Source: a virus | Reading direction: 5' to 3' (one strand) | Virus record (IMG/VR): IMGVR_UViG_3300048586_000552 | Location: 1 to 28,386 of that record | Length of the DNA stretch: 28,386 nucleotides | Shown here: positions 5,344 to 14,357 of the stretch, piece by piece | Layout: every line of letters starts with the position of its first letter | Position numbering within the stretch: the stretch's first letter is position 1 | Notes under the pieces: generated by a model | What the model saw: only the letters and a program-made list of their open reading frames with translations | Database searches by the model: none | Told to the model about the DNA's origin: nothing | Program-made: the position numbers and the translations under genes

Positions 5344-8300
5344 CGCACTTCCTGCAGGTCGAACGCGGTCTGCGAGAACGGCGGCGAGAGCGTCCAGGCG
5401 GCCGCCCCCTCATCGAGATTGAACAGGTCACGCGTTGCCCTACGCCACCCCACCACGCGCCCTTCATCGGTGGGCACGACGGCGTAGCCCGCCAGGGAGC
5501 CCGTGGGCATGGCGGGCGCAGACGTCCACGAAGCCAAGCCGCCCTGTTGCAGCACACCGCCCGTTTCAGAGGCCGCCAGCCAGTCGTTGCGGGAACGGCG
5601 CCGTGCGAGGAAGTGCGGAGCACCCAGCGAGCTTTGCAGCGTCAAGCCGCCCACGGCCACGGTGTAAACCCGGCCGTCTTCCAGGACGCAGGAAGCAGGG
5701 CGCGCGAACACCTGAGAAACAGGGGCCGCAGCGATGTGTTGCGTCCAGGTGGCGCCGCCGTCCGTGGAGATGGCGATCGCGTCTTCGGTGGCGCACAGGA
5801 TGGTGTCCGCGTCGCCCGCCAGCAGCGAGGGCGCGAACGGGACCGGGCCCAGGGATGTCAGCGTGCCGGTGGGCGCGGCGACGGCGTAGAGCGTGGTGGC
5901 CGTGGCCGCGAGGTGGCGGCGGTTTGTGCCGCCGTTGCCGCCGAGGTCGCGGGCAATAGCGCGGGCTTCGGCACCCCCGATAGCCCCGGCGTTCAGCTTC
6001 AGATCATCCGCCCAGACGCGGCCGCCGCCCAGGGATTCCACAAACACGACGGCTGTGGCCGCGTTTGCGACCGGCAGCACCACACGCACAGGCTTCCAGC
6101 CTGGCGTGGAGGTCAGTGTCACCGAACGCGTCGTTGTGGCATCCGCAGCAGGGCGTGGCTGCACGGAAAACGCAGCAAAGATTGTCGTTGTGTATCTGAA
6201 TTCAAACGCGCCAGACGCGCGCACACAAGCCGCGCTTGCATCGTCCCCAAACCCCACGGTTGATGTGCCGGAAAGCTTAAAACCAGTCGCGGTTTGTTCA
6301 GCAGATACGGCAGATCCGGTTGGCAGCGTGTAGCCAAGCGCCCCAAAACACTCTATCGACTCACCCTCACCAAGCCCTGAAAATGCGATCGCATAATCAG
6401 TTCCTCCACCCCCCAAGACCTCCGCACGATACCGCGCAAAGGCGCCGGGGTTCAAAGCAAGCCCGATGCCCGAGGCACTGTAGTTTACAGAGCCGTTTGT
6501 GGACAGCAGAGTGATGCGAAGCGTAAGCCCATCGCCAAAGGGTGAGTCTATGACGGTTCCCGCCGCAATCGAGCCACTCGATGGTCCAACCGGCAAATAC
6601 TCACCGTTGCCGTCGAGTCCGGGCATGCGCACACCGACCCGCGCCGTCGCCCCCTCCTGGACCCATGCCGAGCCCTCCAGGCGCAGTTCAGCGCCCAGGC
6701 CAGCCGTGGAAATCGGCTGTTCAAGCAGGAAAGCGGCCGAGCCATAGAGTATGGACCGCCCCCCACCGACGGGCGAGGGGTTGGAGGATTCGATGGCCAC
6801 TGGCGATCCAGAAACCACCGTCCAGCCCGTCAGTCCGTTTTCAAACGACCCGTTGGCCAGGACATTGGACTCCGTGGTGTCCTTGAGATCCAGCAGCGTC
6901 CATCCGTTCGTCGTCAGTCGGTTGGCATACCAGGCCCCGCCATCCGCCGTGCGCACCAGGAATCCTTCGTTGCGCAGGGCCGAAATCGCTTGGCCGCCCG
7001 AGAAACCCGCGTCCGTGCGCAGCCAGGTGTGGCCGCCGTCTGTGGACCGGGACACGCTTTGGGCATGGACCGCCACAAGATCGGCCGACACGGCCGTGGG
7101 GCGGACGACGGGCATGCCGCCGTAGGACCCGCCATCGGGCGGTGTGCCGCCGGTGGCAGGCGCGCCATCGACGGGATTCCACGGCCCGTTGATCACGTCG
7201 ATCGGCGTCGTTTCCTCATACGAAAATTCGTAATCGCCCAGCGTCCGCTCACGCAGTTGAAGGGTCACGTTCAGCGTTTCGGGGTCGATCGTTTTGGCGG
7301 TGATCTCGAACAGTTTGGAGGTGTAGGAGTTGCGCGCCGACGTCCACGAAACCGTGTCCAAAGGCAGCAGCCCGAGCGCCGTTGGCCGCAGAGTCAGCGT
7401 GTGCGAGATCATGCGGCGGTTGTCGCCGACCATCTCCCTCATAAGCCTTTGCGCCTGGTAGCCCGACGTCACCGCGTTCAGCTGCAGCGAGGCGGTCAGG
7501 CGTCGGTTGTCGTCCTCCGCCTCCCATTCTGGCACGTAGAGCGGCGGGGCGTCCTTTGGCTTCCACAAAGCGTGCGGCGCGGGATATGTCGCGTGCGCGC
7601 CGTTGTAGGTGCCAGCCAGGCCCCGGAAGGGCTGGAAATCGCGGTCGTTCGACACGATAATGTCGTCGTCGGTGAAAAGGGCGCGCGGCAGAGGTGCCGG
7701 GCCCACAGAGATGTTCCAAGAGCCGCCGCATTCGGCGATCTGGCCAGAGCAGGCCGCCAAAAGCGTGGAAATAACGTCCAGCGGTTCTTGGTCCAGGCCG
7801 AATTCCAGGCCAGCACGGTAGCGCGGTTCTGTGGTCCCGCCCCACACCTCCACCTCTTCGTCGCACGCGTTCATGGCCGCGACCCATCGGTCGAGCGGCA
7901 GGCCCGAGGTGGGCACGCGCAGGCCGTAGAAAGAGCCATCGGCGAGGGGAATACCGCGCAGCAGGTTGTAGATCATAACCACCGGGTTTTCAGTGAATTC
8001 CCAGGTGGACGAATTGCCCGTGCGATGGCCTCCAACGCCGCCGACCGTCGAGTCCTTGCGCGGGTCATAGAGCCGCGCGCCCCGCAGTTCGAACAGGCAT
8101 TCCGGCATGCCCTGGAATTCGTCCGCGTCGTATTTGAACGTCAGGACGGCATACGCCACCCGGTGCAAAATGTGATTCGCGCTCCACGGCCGATCGGGGT
8201 AGTTGGAGTAGACCTCCACCAGCATGTCATCGGCCGTGCCTTGGCGTCCGTCGTGCCAACGCAGCCAGGCTTTGTTGGCAAATCGGGTCCCCGTGGCGGT

Positions 8301-8753
8301 CTTTCCGTAGAGATTCCCCGGCGTGGTGAAGGTCTGTTTTTCGGCGTTCACAAACACCGCGTCCAGGGACTCGATCGGGTAATCCGCGAGATCGATCACG
8401 TAGGTGAGATAGTCCACTGTTTTGCCGTTCGTGCCGTGTGTCATCGGCGGGCACACCGCATTACCGCCTGTGGCATACCGTCCGAAGATCATAGTTTGGG
8501 GGAGCGAGCCCCCGGCGGTGGTGGAGTCCGTGCGGATCCCAGGGTTGCTTTGTTTGGGCTTACCGATCAGGGCATTGGCCAGGGCGTTCAGCGCGTAAGA
8601 CGCGACGGTGCGCAGCAGGAACGACCCGATGGCAGATCCCGAAAGCGCGGTAAAAACCCCCGAGACCGCAGACACAAGACCGGCCAAGGGAGCGGCATGG
8701 GCGGGAGCAGCGGCAAAGACGAAGGCAAGAGCAAGCCAGAGAAAGCGCATCAT
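5340..8753 (-). CDS. Large tail tip / host specificity protein (J-like) with carbohydrate-binding modules
   Basis: The largest protein in the window (1137 aa) and the probable receptor-contacting tail tip. The N-terminus looks like a signal or membrane segment (residues 2-20), followed by an Ala/Gly-rich hydrophobic stretch to about 65. Residues of about 65-530 resemble the central tail hub of J-type proteins. From about 560 there are sugar-binding features: an Asp-box (STDGGHTW, about 570), a module opening NGSFENGLTGW (about 630) that resembles CBM4/9 folds, a second similar module (about 720-900), and another Asp-box (STDGGATW, about 994). The start ATG overlaps the peptidase stop. Codon use between about 6160 and 6560 looks less GC-rich than the rest, which suggests domain exchange. 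Confidence 0.85.
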   Translation of the reverse strand: MMRFLWLALAFVFAAAPAHAAPLAGLVSAVSGVFTALSGSAIGSFLLRTVASYALNALANALIGKPKQSNPGIRTDSTTAGGSLPQTMIFGRYATGGNAVCPPMTHGTNGKTVDYLTYVIDLADYPIESLDAVFVNAEKQTFTTPGNLYGKTATGTRFANKAWLRWHDGRQGTADDMLVEVYSNYPDRPWSANHILHRVAYAVLTFKYDADEFQGMPECLFELRGARLYDPRKDSTVGGVGGHRTGNSSTWEFTENPVVMIYNLLRGIPLADGSFYGLRVPTSGLPLDRWVAAMNACDEEVEVWGGTTEPRYRAGLEFGLDQEPLDVISTLLAACSGQIAECGGSWNISVGPAPLPRALFTDDDIIVSNDRDFQPFRGLAGTYNGAHATYPAPHALWKPKDAPPLYVPEWEAEDDNRRLTASLQLNAVTSGYQAQRLMREMVGDNRRMISHTLTLRPTALGLLPLDTVSWTSARNSYTSKLFEITAKTIDPETLNVTLQLRERTLGDYEFSYEETTPIDVINGPWNPVDGAPATGGTPPDGGSYGGMPVVRPTAVSADLVAVHAQSVSRSTDGGHTWLRTDAGFSGGQAISALRNEGFLVRTADGGAWYANRLTTNGWTLLDLKDTTESNVLANGSFENGLTGWTVVSGSPVAIESSNPSPVGGGRSILYGSAAFLLEQPISTAGLGAELRLEGSAWVQEGATARVGVRMPGLDGNGEYLPVGPSSGSIAAGTVIDSPFGDGLTLRITLLSTNGSVNYSASGIGLALNPGAFARYRAEVLGGGGTDYAIAFSGLGEGESIECFGALGYTLPTGSAVSAEQTATGFKLSGTSTVGFGDDASAACVRASGAFEFRYTTTIFAAFSVQPRPAADATTTRSVTLTSTPGWKPVRVVLPVANAATAVVFVESLGGGRVWADDLKLNAGAIGGAEARAIARDLGGNGGTNRRHLAATATTLYAVAAPTGTLTSLGPVPFAPSLLAGDADTILCATEDAIAISTDGGATWTQHIAAAPVSQVFARPASCVLEDGRVYTVAVGGLTLQSSLGAPHFLARRRSRNDWLAASETGGVLQQGGLASWTSAPAMPTGSLAGYAVVPTDEGRVVGWRRATRDLFNLDEGAAAWTLSPPFSQTAFDLQEVR

Positions 8754-9157
8754 TGCACCTCGAAAACGCGCTGTGCGCTGGACAAAGGGACATGGCCCAG
8801 GCCGCGCAGGGTCACGACCGCGACGCTGGGACCGATCACGATTCCCACTCCTATTTCGCCGTTCTGGACGACCGTGGCGATGTCGCCCACCTGTGCTTCG
8901 AGCACGGGTTTTTCGGGGAAATTGGCCGTTATGAAATGGACCTGATCGGTGTATCCGTCATCAGCCAGGAGCTCCAAACCGCCCGCAACCGTGGTGTAGT
9001 TTCCACGGTATGGTGCAGCCGGATCGTCGCCCCGGATGGCCTCCACGGCGCCCGCTGTGAACAGGCTGCAGTCGTGCGTTCCAGGTTGAAACGGGGTCTG
9101 CGCGAGGCCTGCAAGGTAGCTGTGCAGGCGGGAACGCCAGTTGATAAGCCGGGCCAT
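8750..9157 (-). CDS. NlpC/P60-like phage peptidase of the tail tip (DUF6950-like)
   Basis: A 135-aa protein whose HDCSLF motif (Cys30) fits the nucleophile of NlpC/P60-type cysteine peptidases, with a candidate catalytic His at about residue 121 (GLGHVPL). Small proteins of this type precede the J-like gene in many tail modules and are thought to cut peptidoglycan locally during DNA injection, or to act in tip assembly. The start is the ATG at 9157, with GGAG 6 nt upstream. That GGAG lies inside the hairpin at 9162-9194. Its stop overlaps the start of the tail tip gene (ATGA). Confidence 0.8.
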   Translation of the reverse strand: MARLINWRSRLHSYLAGLAQTPFQPGTHDCSLFTAGAVEAIRGDDPAAPYRGNYTTVAGGLELLADDGYTDQVHFITANFPEKPVLEAQVGDIATVVQNGEIGVGIVIGPSVAVVTLRGLGHVPLSSAQRVFEVQ

Positions 9158-9161
9158 TTAT

Positions 9162-9194
9162 CGCTCCATTTCCGCTTACAGTGGAAATGGGGCG
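9162..9194 (-). promoter_or_regulatory. Hairpin sequestering the ribosome-binding site of the tail peptidase
   Basis: On the transcript, CGCCCCATTTCC (9194-9183) pairs with GGAAATGGAGCG (9173-9162): 12-bp arms, one C-A mismatch, and a 9-nt loop. The GGAG of the ribosome-binding site is buried in the 3' arm. The 5' arm is part of repeat B. The same mismatch, opposite the A of GGAG, occurs in the hairpin before the tail tube gene. Confidence 0.6.
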
Positions 9195-9213
9195 CTTTGG
9201 CTTTTTCCGCTTA
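9183..9213 (-). repeat. 31-nt late-operon repeat, copy B
   Basis: Plus strand begins GGAAATGGGGCG and ends TTTTTCCGCTTA; on the coding strand it starts at the TAA stop of the 77-aa gene. Ten bases of it (TTTCCGCTTA) occur again at 9169-9178. Confidence 0.75.
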
Positions 9214-9444
9214 TTCTGCGGGGGATTCCTCTGGCGTTTCCGGGAAAGAGAAGGTGCAGGATTCCGAGTCATAACGCAGGCCGACACCCGCCACCGTGAA
9301 TCCGTCGATCACCCAAATCCCGTCCCAACCCAGGACCTCCGTTGCGTATTCCGGCCCCACCCCCGGCGGAGCCTCAATCACGTTCAGCACCACGCCGCCA
9401 GCGTCGATCTGCGCAAGACGCGTTACGCCGTTCTGTTCGCTCAT
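9211..9444 (-). CDS. Small tail-fibre-associated protein (77 aa)
   Basis: No firm family. The pattern RLAQIDAGGVVLNVIEAPP, then W-V-I, then GVGLRYD with a final Phe-rich strand, is what small proteins encoded after phage tail fibres often show; they are suspected fibre chaperones or accessory tip subunits. It overlaps the end of the glycine-rich adhesin gene by ATGA, which supports a joint function. Its TAA stop lies in repeat B. A chaperone role is inference from position. Confidence 0.75.
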   Translation of the reverse strand: MSEQNGVTRLAQIDAGGVVLNVIEAPPGVGPEYATEVLGWDGIWVIDGFTVAGVGLRYDSESCTFSFPETPEESPAE

Positions 9445-10577
9445 GCCGTCACCCTCCCCCAGACAATCATGCGGCCAGATCCGCTCAACCCACCGGTTAA
9501 GACGGCGGTTCCACTCGCCCTGTTCCCTGCGCCGCCGCCGCCGCTACCGGTATTGGCCTGCGCGCTTGTGCCCGACGCGCCGAGGAGTCCTCCGTTGCCG
9601 CCGCCGTTTCGCCCGAGTCCGTTCACAGAAGTGCTTGTGCCGCCGCCGCCGCCGCCGCAGAAGTCAAGCCAAGCCCAAAGCTTTTTGCGCACTCCGCCGC
9701 CGCCGTTTCCAGCAGAGGTTCCGTTGGACGCAGCACCAGGAGCGCCAAAGCCGCCGCCGCCACCCGCGACGCGGCTGCCGGAAGTGCCGTTTCCCGCGCC
9801 GCCGTTTTGGCCGGTGTTTTGCGAAGTTGCAGCACCGGCGGGTTGCGAGATGTTCGAGCCGGATCCGCCGCCGCCCGAAGCACCAGCGCCGCCGTTTCCA
9901 TACGCAGCAGCACCAACGCCACCCCCGAGCAGCGTTATGGAGAAGCCACCGGGGCCCGTGATCGTGGTGTTGTTGCCGGGCGTGCCAGGCGCGGCAGCGG
10001 CGCCGATGGACACGGTGTAGGTTCCAACGGGGAGCCACACCCTCCCATCCAGGAATTGCCCTGCGCCGCCACCGCCGCATGCGGATCCGTTGTTGTTGTT
10101 GATGTTTCCGCCCGCGCCGCCGGAAGCACAGCCAGTGAGATTGCCCCAACCAGCCCTGGACACGGTGAACGACCCCGACGTCAGCAGGTCCGCAGCAACC
10201 ATGGAGACGCCGAAATCGTCGGTCCAGTTCCGCGTCACACCGCCCGAAAACACCGCCTCTTGGTCCGCCGACACCGACGTGGGCGTGATCGAAAAGGCCA
10301 CCGCCTGGACGGCCACGCCAGAGCCACCCGCGTCAGCCTGGACCATGGCGACAAACGCGCCACCCGTGCCGCCGATGGTCCCCGACACCACGCCAGCCGT
10401 CGAGAGCGAGATCCCGGGCGGCAGGGCGCCACCAACAACAGACCAGGAGACCGACGGCGCGTCAGCCGTCAGGAACGACACGAGGCTGAAGGAAACGACA
10501 TCGCCAACCAGCCCTGTTTGGAGCGGGATGGGTTCGATGTCAAACCGGCCAGAGCGTGCTACGGGGTAGTAAAGCAT
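9441..10577 (-). CDS. Glycine-rich tail adhesin with Ig-like N-terminal domain
   Basis: A 378-aa structural protein, probably a receptor-binding fibre or tip adhesin. Residues of about 20-90 carry an Ig-like signature of the He_PIG kind (ALPPGISLSTAGVVSGT). A beta-rich linker follows (about 110-205), then from about 150 to the end many glycine tracts (GGGG, GGAG, GGGGGG) separated by Asn/Ser/Thr-rich loops. Such tracts in known phage adhesins pack as polyglycine II helices with variable loops that contact the receptor. The start is the ATG at 10577, with GAGGAA upstream. The DNA repeats of GCC/GCCGCC on the plus strand reflect the glycine codons. It sits between the distal tail proteins and the peptidase, where related modules have no such gene. 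Confidence 0.8.
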   Translation of the reverse strand: MLYYPVARSGRFDIEPIPLQTGLVGDVVSFSLVSFLTADAPSVSWSVVGGALPPGISLSTAGVVSGTIGGTGGAFVAMVQADAGGSGVAVQAVAFSITPTSVSADQEAVFSGGVTRNWTDDFGVSMVAADLLTSGSFTVSRAGWGNLTGCASGGAGGNINNNNGSACGGGGAGQFLDGRVWLPVGTYTVSIGAAAAPGTPGNNTTITGPGGFSITLLGGGVGAAAYGNGGAGASGGGGSGSNISQPAGAATSQNTGQNGGAGNGTSGSRVAGGGGGFGAPGAASNGTSAGNGGGGVRKKLWAWLDFCGGGGGGTSTSVNGLGRNGGGNGGLLGASGTSAQANTGSGGGGAGNRASGTAVLTGGLSGSGRMIVWGRVTA

Positions 10578-10586
10578 GTCAGTTCC

Positions 10587-11189
10587 TCACACGAAAAATC
10601 CGCGTTTGTCTTCGCCGCCCCAGGACACAGGGACGTCGCCCGCGATGTCTGCGTAGCGGCGCCCTTCGTCCGTCGAGAGCCGCTTTTTCAGCGATTCCGG
10701 GGACTTCTTCGACGCCAGGGTGCGGGTGCCCGCGCGTGCGCTGGACGCAACGGAAAGCGTCAGTTTTGCGGTGGCACCTTCCTGCACTTTCGGTTCTTCG
10801 ACCCACCCCACAAACGCAGGCGCGACGCCGATCAGGGCGCCCGTTTCGGGGTCGAAAAGTGCCAGGTGGACCTCGACCGGGGCCAGGCGTGTGTCGTATT
10901 GAAACACGGCCGCTTGGATCTCCGCCGACACCATCGAAAACGTCATCGACTGCATCTGGATCGACGTGCCCGATTCATAGGTCAGGTCGCCCATTTCAAT
11001 CAGGGCGCCCGCGCCGGTGTATGTGCGCGCCGCACCGTCCACGGTGAACGTGCGATCGTCTTCGCCGGTCCAAAAACCGGCGGCCTCCACGAGCCCGGTG
11101 GTCAGGTTGCGGGCCGAGATCCACACCAACCAGCGGGGCACAACCACGCCGGACGACACGGCCGCTTGCATCTCTTCGGTCAGTATCAT
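10587..11189 (-). CDS. Distal tail / baseplate hub-like protein
   Basis: 200 aa from the ATG at 11189, which overlaps the previous stop (ATGA) and has GGAGG about 12 nt upstream; an ATG at 11207 lacks a ribosome-binding site. The C-terminal region (SLKKRLSTDEGRRYADIAGD followed by W) resembles the ends of baseplate hub-type tail proteins found after the tape measure gene in alphaproteobacterial phages and gene transfer agents. The N-terminal region is beta-rich. It likely forms part of the tail tip complex. The family call is tentative; the position in the tail operon is clear. Confidence 0.75.
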   Translation of the reverse strand: MILTEEMQAAVSSGVVVPRWLVWISARNLTTGLVEAAGFWTGEDDRTFTVDGAARTYTGAGALIEMGDLTYESGTSIQMQSMTFSMVSAEIQAAVFQYDTRLAPVEVHLALFDPETGALIGVAPAFVGWVEEPKVQEGATAKLTLSVASSARAGTRTLASKKSPESLKKRLSTDEGRRYADIAGDVPVSWGGEDKRGFFV

Positions 11190-11833
11190 CGCAGGACTTG
11201 CCTCCATTCAAACGAGAAGCCGCCAGCGGCGCCGGGCGTCGATGTCCCGGCACGGAACGAGCCAGGCACGAGCATGGCGCGGCACGACGGGTTCACGAGC
11301 GCCACGGGCGCGGCGTGCGCGGCACCCGGGCGGATGGACGGAACGACGGTCACCGTCGCCCGGCCGGTGCCAGCAGCCGTGGCGCCCACCACAACCTGGT
11401 GGAGTGCTTGGCGAGCAGGCGAGCCGTAGGAGAAGGCGAGGTAATCGCCGGGCGTCAGCACGTAGCCAACCGGCAGGCCCGCCAGCGTCACATCGGGGGA
11501 GTCCGCCACGGGGTTGTGGAGCGTCACGGTGGCCGCGCCGAGGAGCGCGCCGGTGGGGTCAGCAGAGGGAAAACGCGCCTTGCGGTCGCAGACCATAAAC
11601 GTCGCCGCACCTTGGCGCAAAGCCTGCGCCAGGGCCTGTGCACGGCGTTGCCCGGCGTGCGTCGCGGGCGCCACTTCGATGGACCCGCGCCACAGGCGCG
11701 GGCCCAGGTCGGACACCAGCAATTCGCCGCCGCCGGTTTCGGTCACGCGCCGGTTTTCGGACAAGTCGAATTCGGACGACACGACCCGCAGGCCATCGTT
11801 GAAGGCAGCAAGGGAGAGTGGAAACGTCAACAT
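11186..11833 (-). CDS. Distal tail protein (minor tail protein)
   Basis: 215 aa, beta-rich, with no membrane segment. It is the first gene after the tape measure, the place of the distal tail protein that joins the tube to the tip. An NDGLRVVSSEFDLSENRR start, WRGSIEVAP (about 49-57) and a long central strand region are visible. The final FSFEWRQVLR resembles the ends of DUF2460-like tail proteins, but I am not sure of the family. It has a strong ribosome-binding site (GGAGGGG) before the ATG at 11833. It is translationally coupled to the next gene. Confidence 0.75.
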   Translation of the reverse strand: MLTFPLSLAAFNDGLRVVSSEFDLSENRRVTETGGGELLVSDLGPRLWRGSIEVAPATHAGQRRAQALAQALRQGAATFMVCDRKARFPSADPTGALLGAATVTLHNPVADSPDVTLAGLPVGYVLTPGDYLAFSYGSPARQALHQVVVGATAAGTGRATVTVVPSIRPGAAHAAPVALVNPSCRAMLVPGSFRAGTSTPGAAGGFSFEWRQVLR

Positions 11834-11836
11834 GGC

Positions 11837-14062
11837 TTACCCCCTCCGCCGTGGGTCTTGGGCCACGGCCATCTGTCGGCGCGGCAGGATCTCGCTGGAA
11901 AATTGCTCCAGGCCAGCGCGCGTCACTTGGATCGCGCCCTGGTTGGCCTCTTCGAGCACGCGGCCCACGAGGTCGGGCGAGAGTTCAACCATCACGCGGC
12001 CACCGCGCCCTGCGCCCTCGAGAAGGCGGCCGGTCTTTTGGGCGGTGATCACGCCCGAGCCACGCGGCAGGTTCACGAGCTCCGGCCCGCGCTCACCCAC
12101 CAGGGACAAGCCGCCGCGCCAGTTGGGCGTGCCGTTGGCGTTTGCCCCAATTCCCAGGAACGTCAGGAAATTGCCGAAACCCCCGCCGTTGCCGATCACG
12201 CTATCGAACAAGCTGGTGAAGGCCTTGTTGGCGATCATCTGTGCCATTTTCTTCAAGAGCTCACCGATCCCCTCGCGCGCCGATTTTGCGCCCGTCACCA
12301 CGGCGGCGAAGACGTCAGCGAGCGAGTCCCGCAGGAACTCCATGGGGTTCACGGCCTCTTTGGCCTCTTCGCCCAGCTCCTTGATGGCCTCTTTGGCAGC
12401 AGCAGGACCGCCAGCGGCGCCCGCGCCGCTTCCATCTGCGCCCGCGCCTTCCGGGGGGATCAGGCCAAACAGTTCGTCGTGGAGGTTTGACACCGGCGGC
12501 GTCGCTTCTTCGGCGGCGTCGCCCACGCCGTTCAGCGCTTCCCTGATCTTGCCAAATTCGGTGGACACGTCGCCGACGTCGAACACCTTTCCGAACTCGA
12601 TCCGGGTCTTGCCGTAGCCGTCGCCGAACGCGGCGGCGATGTCTTTTCCGGCGGCGGAAAGGGCCGCTTTTGCGTCGTTTTCGTATTCCGTGGTGTCGAA
12701 TTCGAACGCGTCGGACACCATCGCCTTGGGCAGCCGCGAGAGGGCCAGGCGGGGGTCGATTTCGCCCAGCTTTTCGTTCACCCAGGCGATCGTGCCGTCC
12801 ACGGCTTTGGGCAGGCCGTTCACCAGGCCGTTGCCCAGGGCCTGGATCAGCTTCGCAGCCGCCAGGCGGCCGATAGCGCCCAGGATGTCGGGCAGCGCCT
12901 GGAACGCAGCCACGGAGCCCTGGAACGCGCCCACAAACCCAGCCAGCACGCGGTCGGCGGCGTAGCCCATGGCGTAGACCGTGGCGTTGGCCACGGCCGC
13001 AGCAACGCGGCCAAACAGACGCGCAGCCTCACCGGCCGAGCCGGTGGCTTCTGTCACGCGCGAGAACTGGTAGGCCAATTCCCCCATGCCCACGATAAAG
13101 AGCCCGATGCCCGTGCGAAGCAGAGCGGCGCGCAGGAAGATCAGCGCAGACGAAAGACCCGCCGTGTAGAGAGCGGCCACACCCATCGCGGCGGTGTAGA
13201 CGCCGAACGAAACGGCAGCAGAGCCGAGGTAGTAGCCGATCCGTGTGATGTTTTCGCCCAGCGTCACCAGGACGGTGTTTACGATTCCGCCCTGTTTGAA
13301 AGCATCCGAAAGGGCGTTGGAAATAGCGGTTATGGCGGGCGCAGCGGCGCCCCCGATTTCCGAGATCATCCCGCCAAACGACTCCTTCAGTCGGTCGATG
13401 GAACGGCCAGCCTCTTCCAGTTTCAGCAGGGCTTCGGTCGAGATCACGGCTCCGGCCGACTCCGCAGCCGCGCCCAGACGTTCGAGCTCCGCGCCGTTGT
13501 TGCGCAGCAGTGGGAGGAGCCTGGTGGATTCCGACGCAGCCGACTCCATAAAGAAGGTCAGCTGTTTGTGTCCCACGCCAGCCTCTTCCAGCATCTGCAC
13601 CATGAGAGCCATGCCGTCAGGGCCGGACAGTTTAGCGAACTGTTGTGCCAGTTGGTCCGCTGTCGTCCCCATTCTTGGCGCGATCAGGTTGAAAAAGTCG
13701 GCCATCCCGCCGCCGCCGGTCGAGACGAATTCACCCACTTTTTCGTTGAAGTCTTTGAAAATGTCGCCAAGGGCGTCCTGTTCCAGTCCGACCGTGCGCG
13801 CGGCAGCGGCCCAACGCTGGAACTCTTCTGGGACAACCTTGGTCATGCGCGAGAGACGCAGGATCTCTTGTGCGTTTTCAGCGGCGGCCGTGCCGATTGC
13901 GCCGAGCGCGGCACCGAGCGCGGCCGCAGCCGCGCCCACCGCACGGATGGTGGAACGCAGGTTGTTCATCGAGCCTTGCGCCTGGCGCACGCCCTGCGAG
14001 AACTGCGCCACGTTCAGCGTCAGGTTGGCACGAAGGGCCCCGATTACTGCGCTTCCAGCCAT
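11837..14062 (-). CDS. Tail tape measure protein
   Basis: 741 aa from the ATG at 14062 (a TTG at 14071 would add three residues). The N-terminal part (residues 1-60) is the usual helical start seen in tape measure proteins. It is followed by long helical regions, two hydrophobic clusters (about 265-340) that could enter the host membrane, and a C-terminal region with GLSLVGERGPELVNLP (about 670), a well-known motif of tape measure C-termini. The length would set a tail of roughly 110 nm by the usual 1.5 angstrom per residue rule (inference). Its start overlaps the chaperone gene end by 19 bp, typical for these gene pairs. Confidence 0.93.
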   Translation of the reverse strand: MAGSAVIGALRANLTLNVAQFSQGVRQAQGSMNNLRSTIRAVGAAAAALGAALGAIGTAAAENAQEILRLSRMTKVVPEEFQRWAAAARTVGLEQDALGDIFKDFNEKVGEFVSTGGGGMADFFNLIAPRMGTTADQLAQQFAKLSGPDGMALMVQMLEEAGVGHKQLTFFMESAASESTRLLPLLRNNGAELERLGAAAESAGAVISTEALLKLEEAGRSIDRLKESFGGMISEIGGAAAPAITAISNALSDAFKQGGIVNTVLVTLGENITRIGYYLGSAAVSFGVYTAAMGVAALYTAGLSSALIFLRAALLRTGIGLFIVGMGELAYQFSRVTEATGSAGEAARLFGRVAAAVANATVYAMGYAADRVLAGFVGAFQGSVAAFQALPDILGAIGRLAAAKLIQALGNGLVNGLPKAVDGTIAWVNEKLGEIDPRLALSRLPKAMVSDAFEFDTTEYENDAKAALSAAGKDIAAAFGDGYGKTRIEFGKVFDVGDVSTEFGKIREALNGVGDAAEEATPPVSNLHDELFGLIPPEGAGADGSGAGAAGGPAAAKEAIKELGEEAKEAVNPMEFLRDSLADVFAAVVTGAKSAREGIGELLKKMAQMIANKAFTSLFDSVIGNGGGFGNFLTFLGIGANANGTPNWRGGLSLVGERGPELVNLPRGSGVITAQKTGRLLEGAGRGGRVMVELSPDLVGRVLEEANQGAIQVTRAGLEQFSSEILPRRQMAVAQDPRRRG

Positions 14063-14340
14063 TCCTTCCAACTCCGCTTCGGCATTTCCGCCGTCATCGC
14101 CCGAAGGCTTGCCATCACTTCTTCGCCGGTCATCGGCGGTGGTTTCTCACGACGAAGCAGCACGGCGAGCTTCGGGATCTTGGCGGCGCGAGAGAGCGTA
14201 GCGATCTCCCAGGCCAGTTCCGTGCGGTCGTCTTGAAGCCGTTTCAGCCGCTCCCCTTCCGCTTGCATCCGCCGCCAATAGGTGCGCGGCGTCATCGTCC
14301 AGAATTCGTCTTCACGGCCGCCGATGGCCTCAAAGGCCAT
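14044..14340 (-). CDS. Tail assembly chaperone, downstream part (T-like), made by frameshift
   Basis: A 98-aa reading frame from the ATG at 14340 (MAFEAIGGREDEFW), but its frame is open further upstream to 14394 and beyond, and it is the -1 frame relative to the gene before it. The sequence is helical and charged; MTPRTYWRRMQAEGERL is characteristic of the second tail chaperone in alphaproteobacterial siphophages. In lambda, gpG and gpGT bind the tape measure protein and recruit tail tube subunits. I expect it mainly as the C-terminal half of a 220-aa fusion (106 residues from the first gene plus 114 from this frame). No convincing ribosome-binding site precedes 14340. Confidence 0.8.
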   Translation of the reverse strand: MAFEAIGGREDEFWTMTPRTYWRRMQAEGERLKRLQDDRTELAWEIATLSRAAKIPKLAVLLRREKPPPMTGEEVMASLRAMTAEMPKRSWKEWLEAQ

Positions 14341-14357
14341 CAGCAGTTCTTCGATGT

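Noticed and set aside
3811-5487. 558-aa plus-strand frame antisense to amidase and phosphoesterase genes
   Set aside because: The minus strand shows intact active-site motifs of both enzymes; this frame has none.
6990-8945. 651-aa plus-strand frame antisense to the tail tip gene
   Set aside because: Composition is dominated by Arg, Gly, Val and His with no recognisable domain; the minus-strand tail gene is coupled to both neighbours.
9480-9800. GCC/GCCGCC repeats as a DNA repeat element
   Set aside because: They are the antisense view of glycine codons in the adhesin gene.
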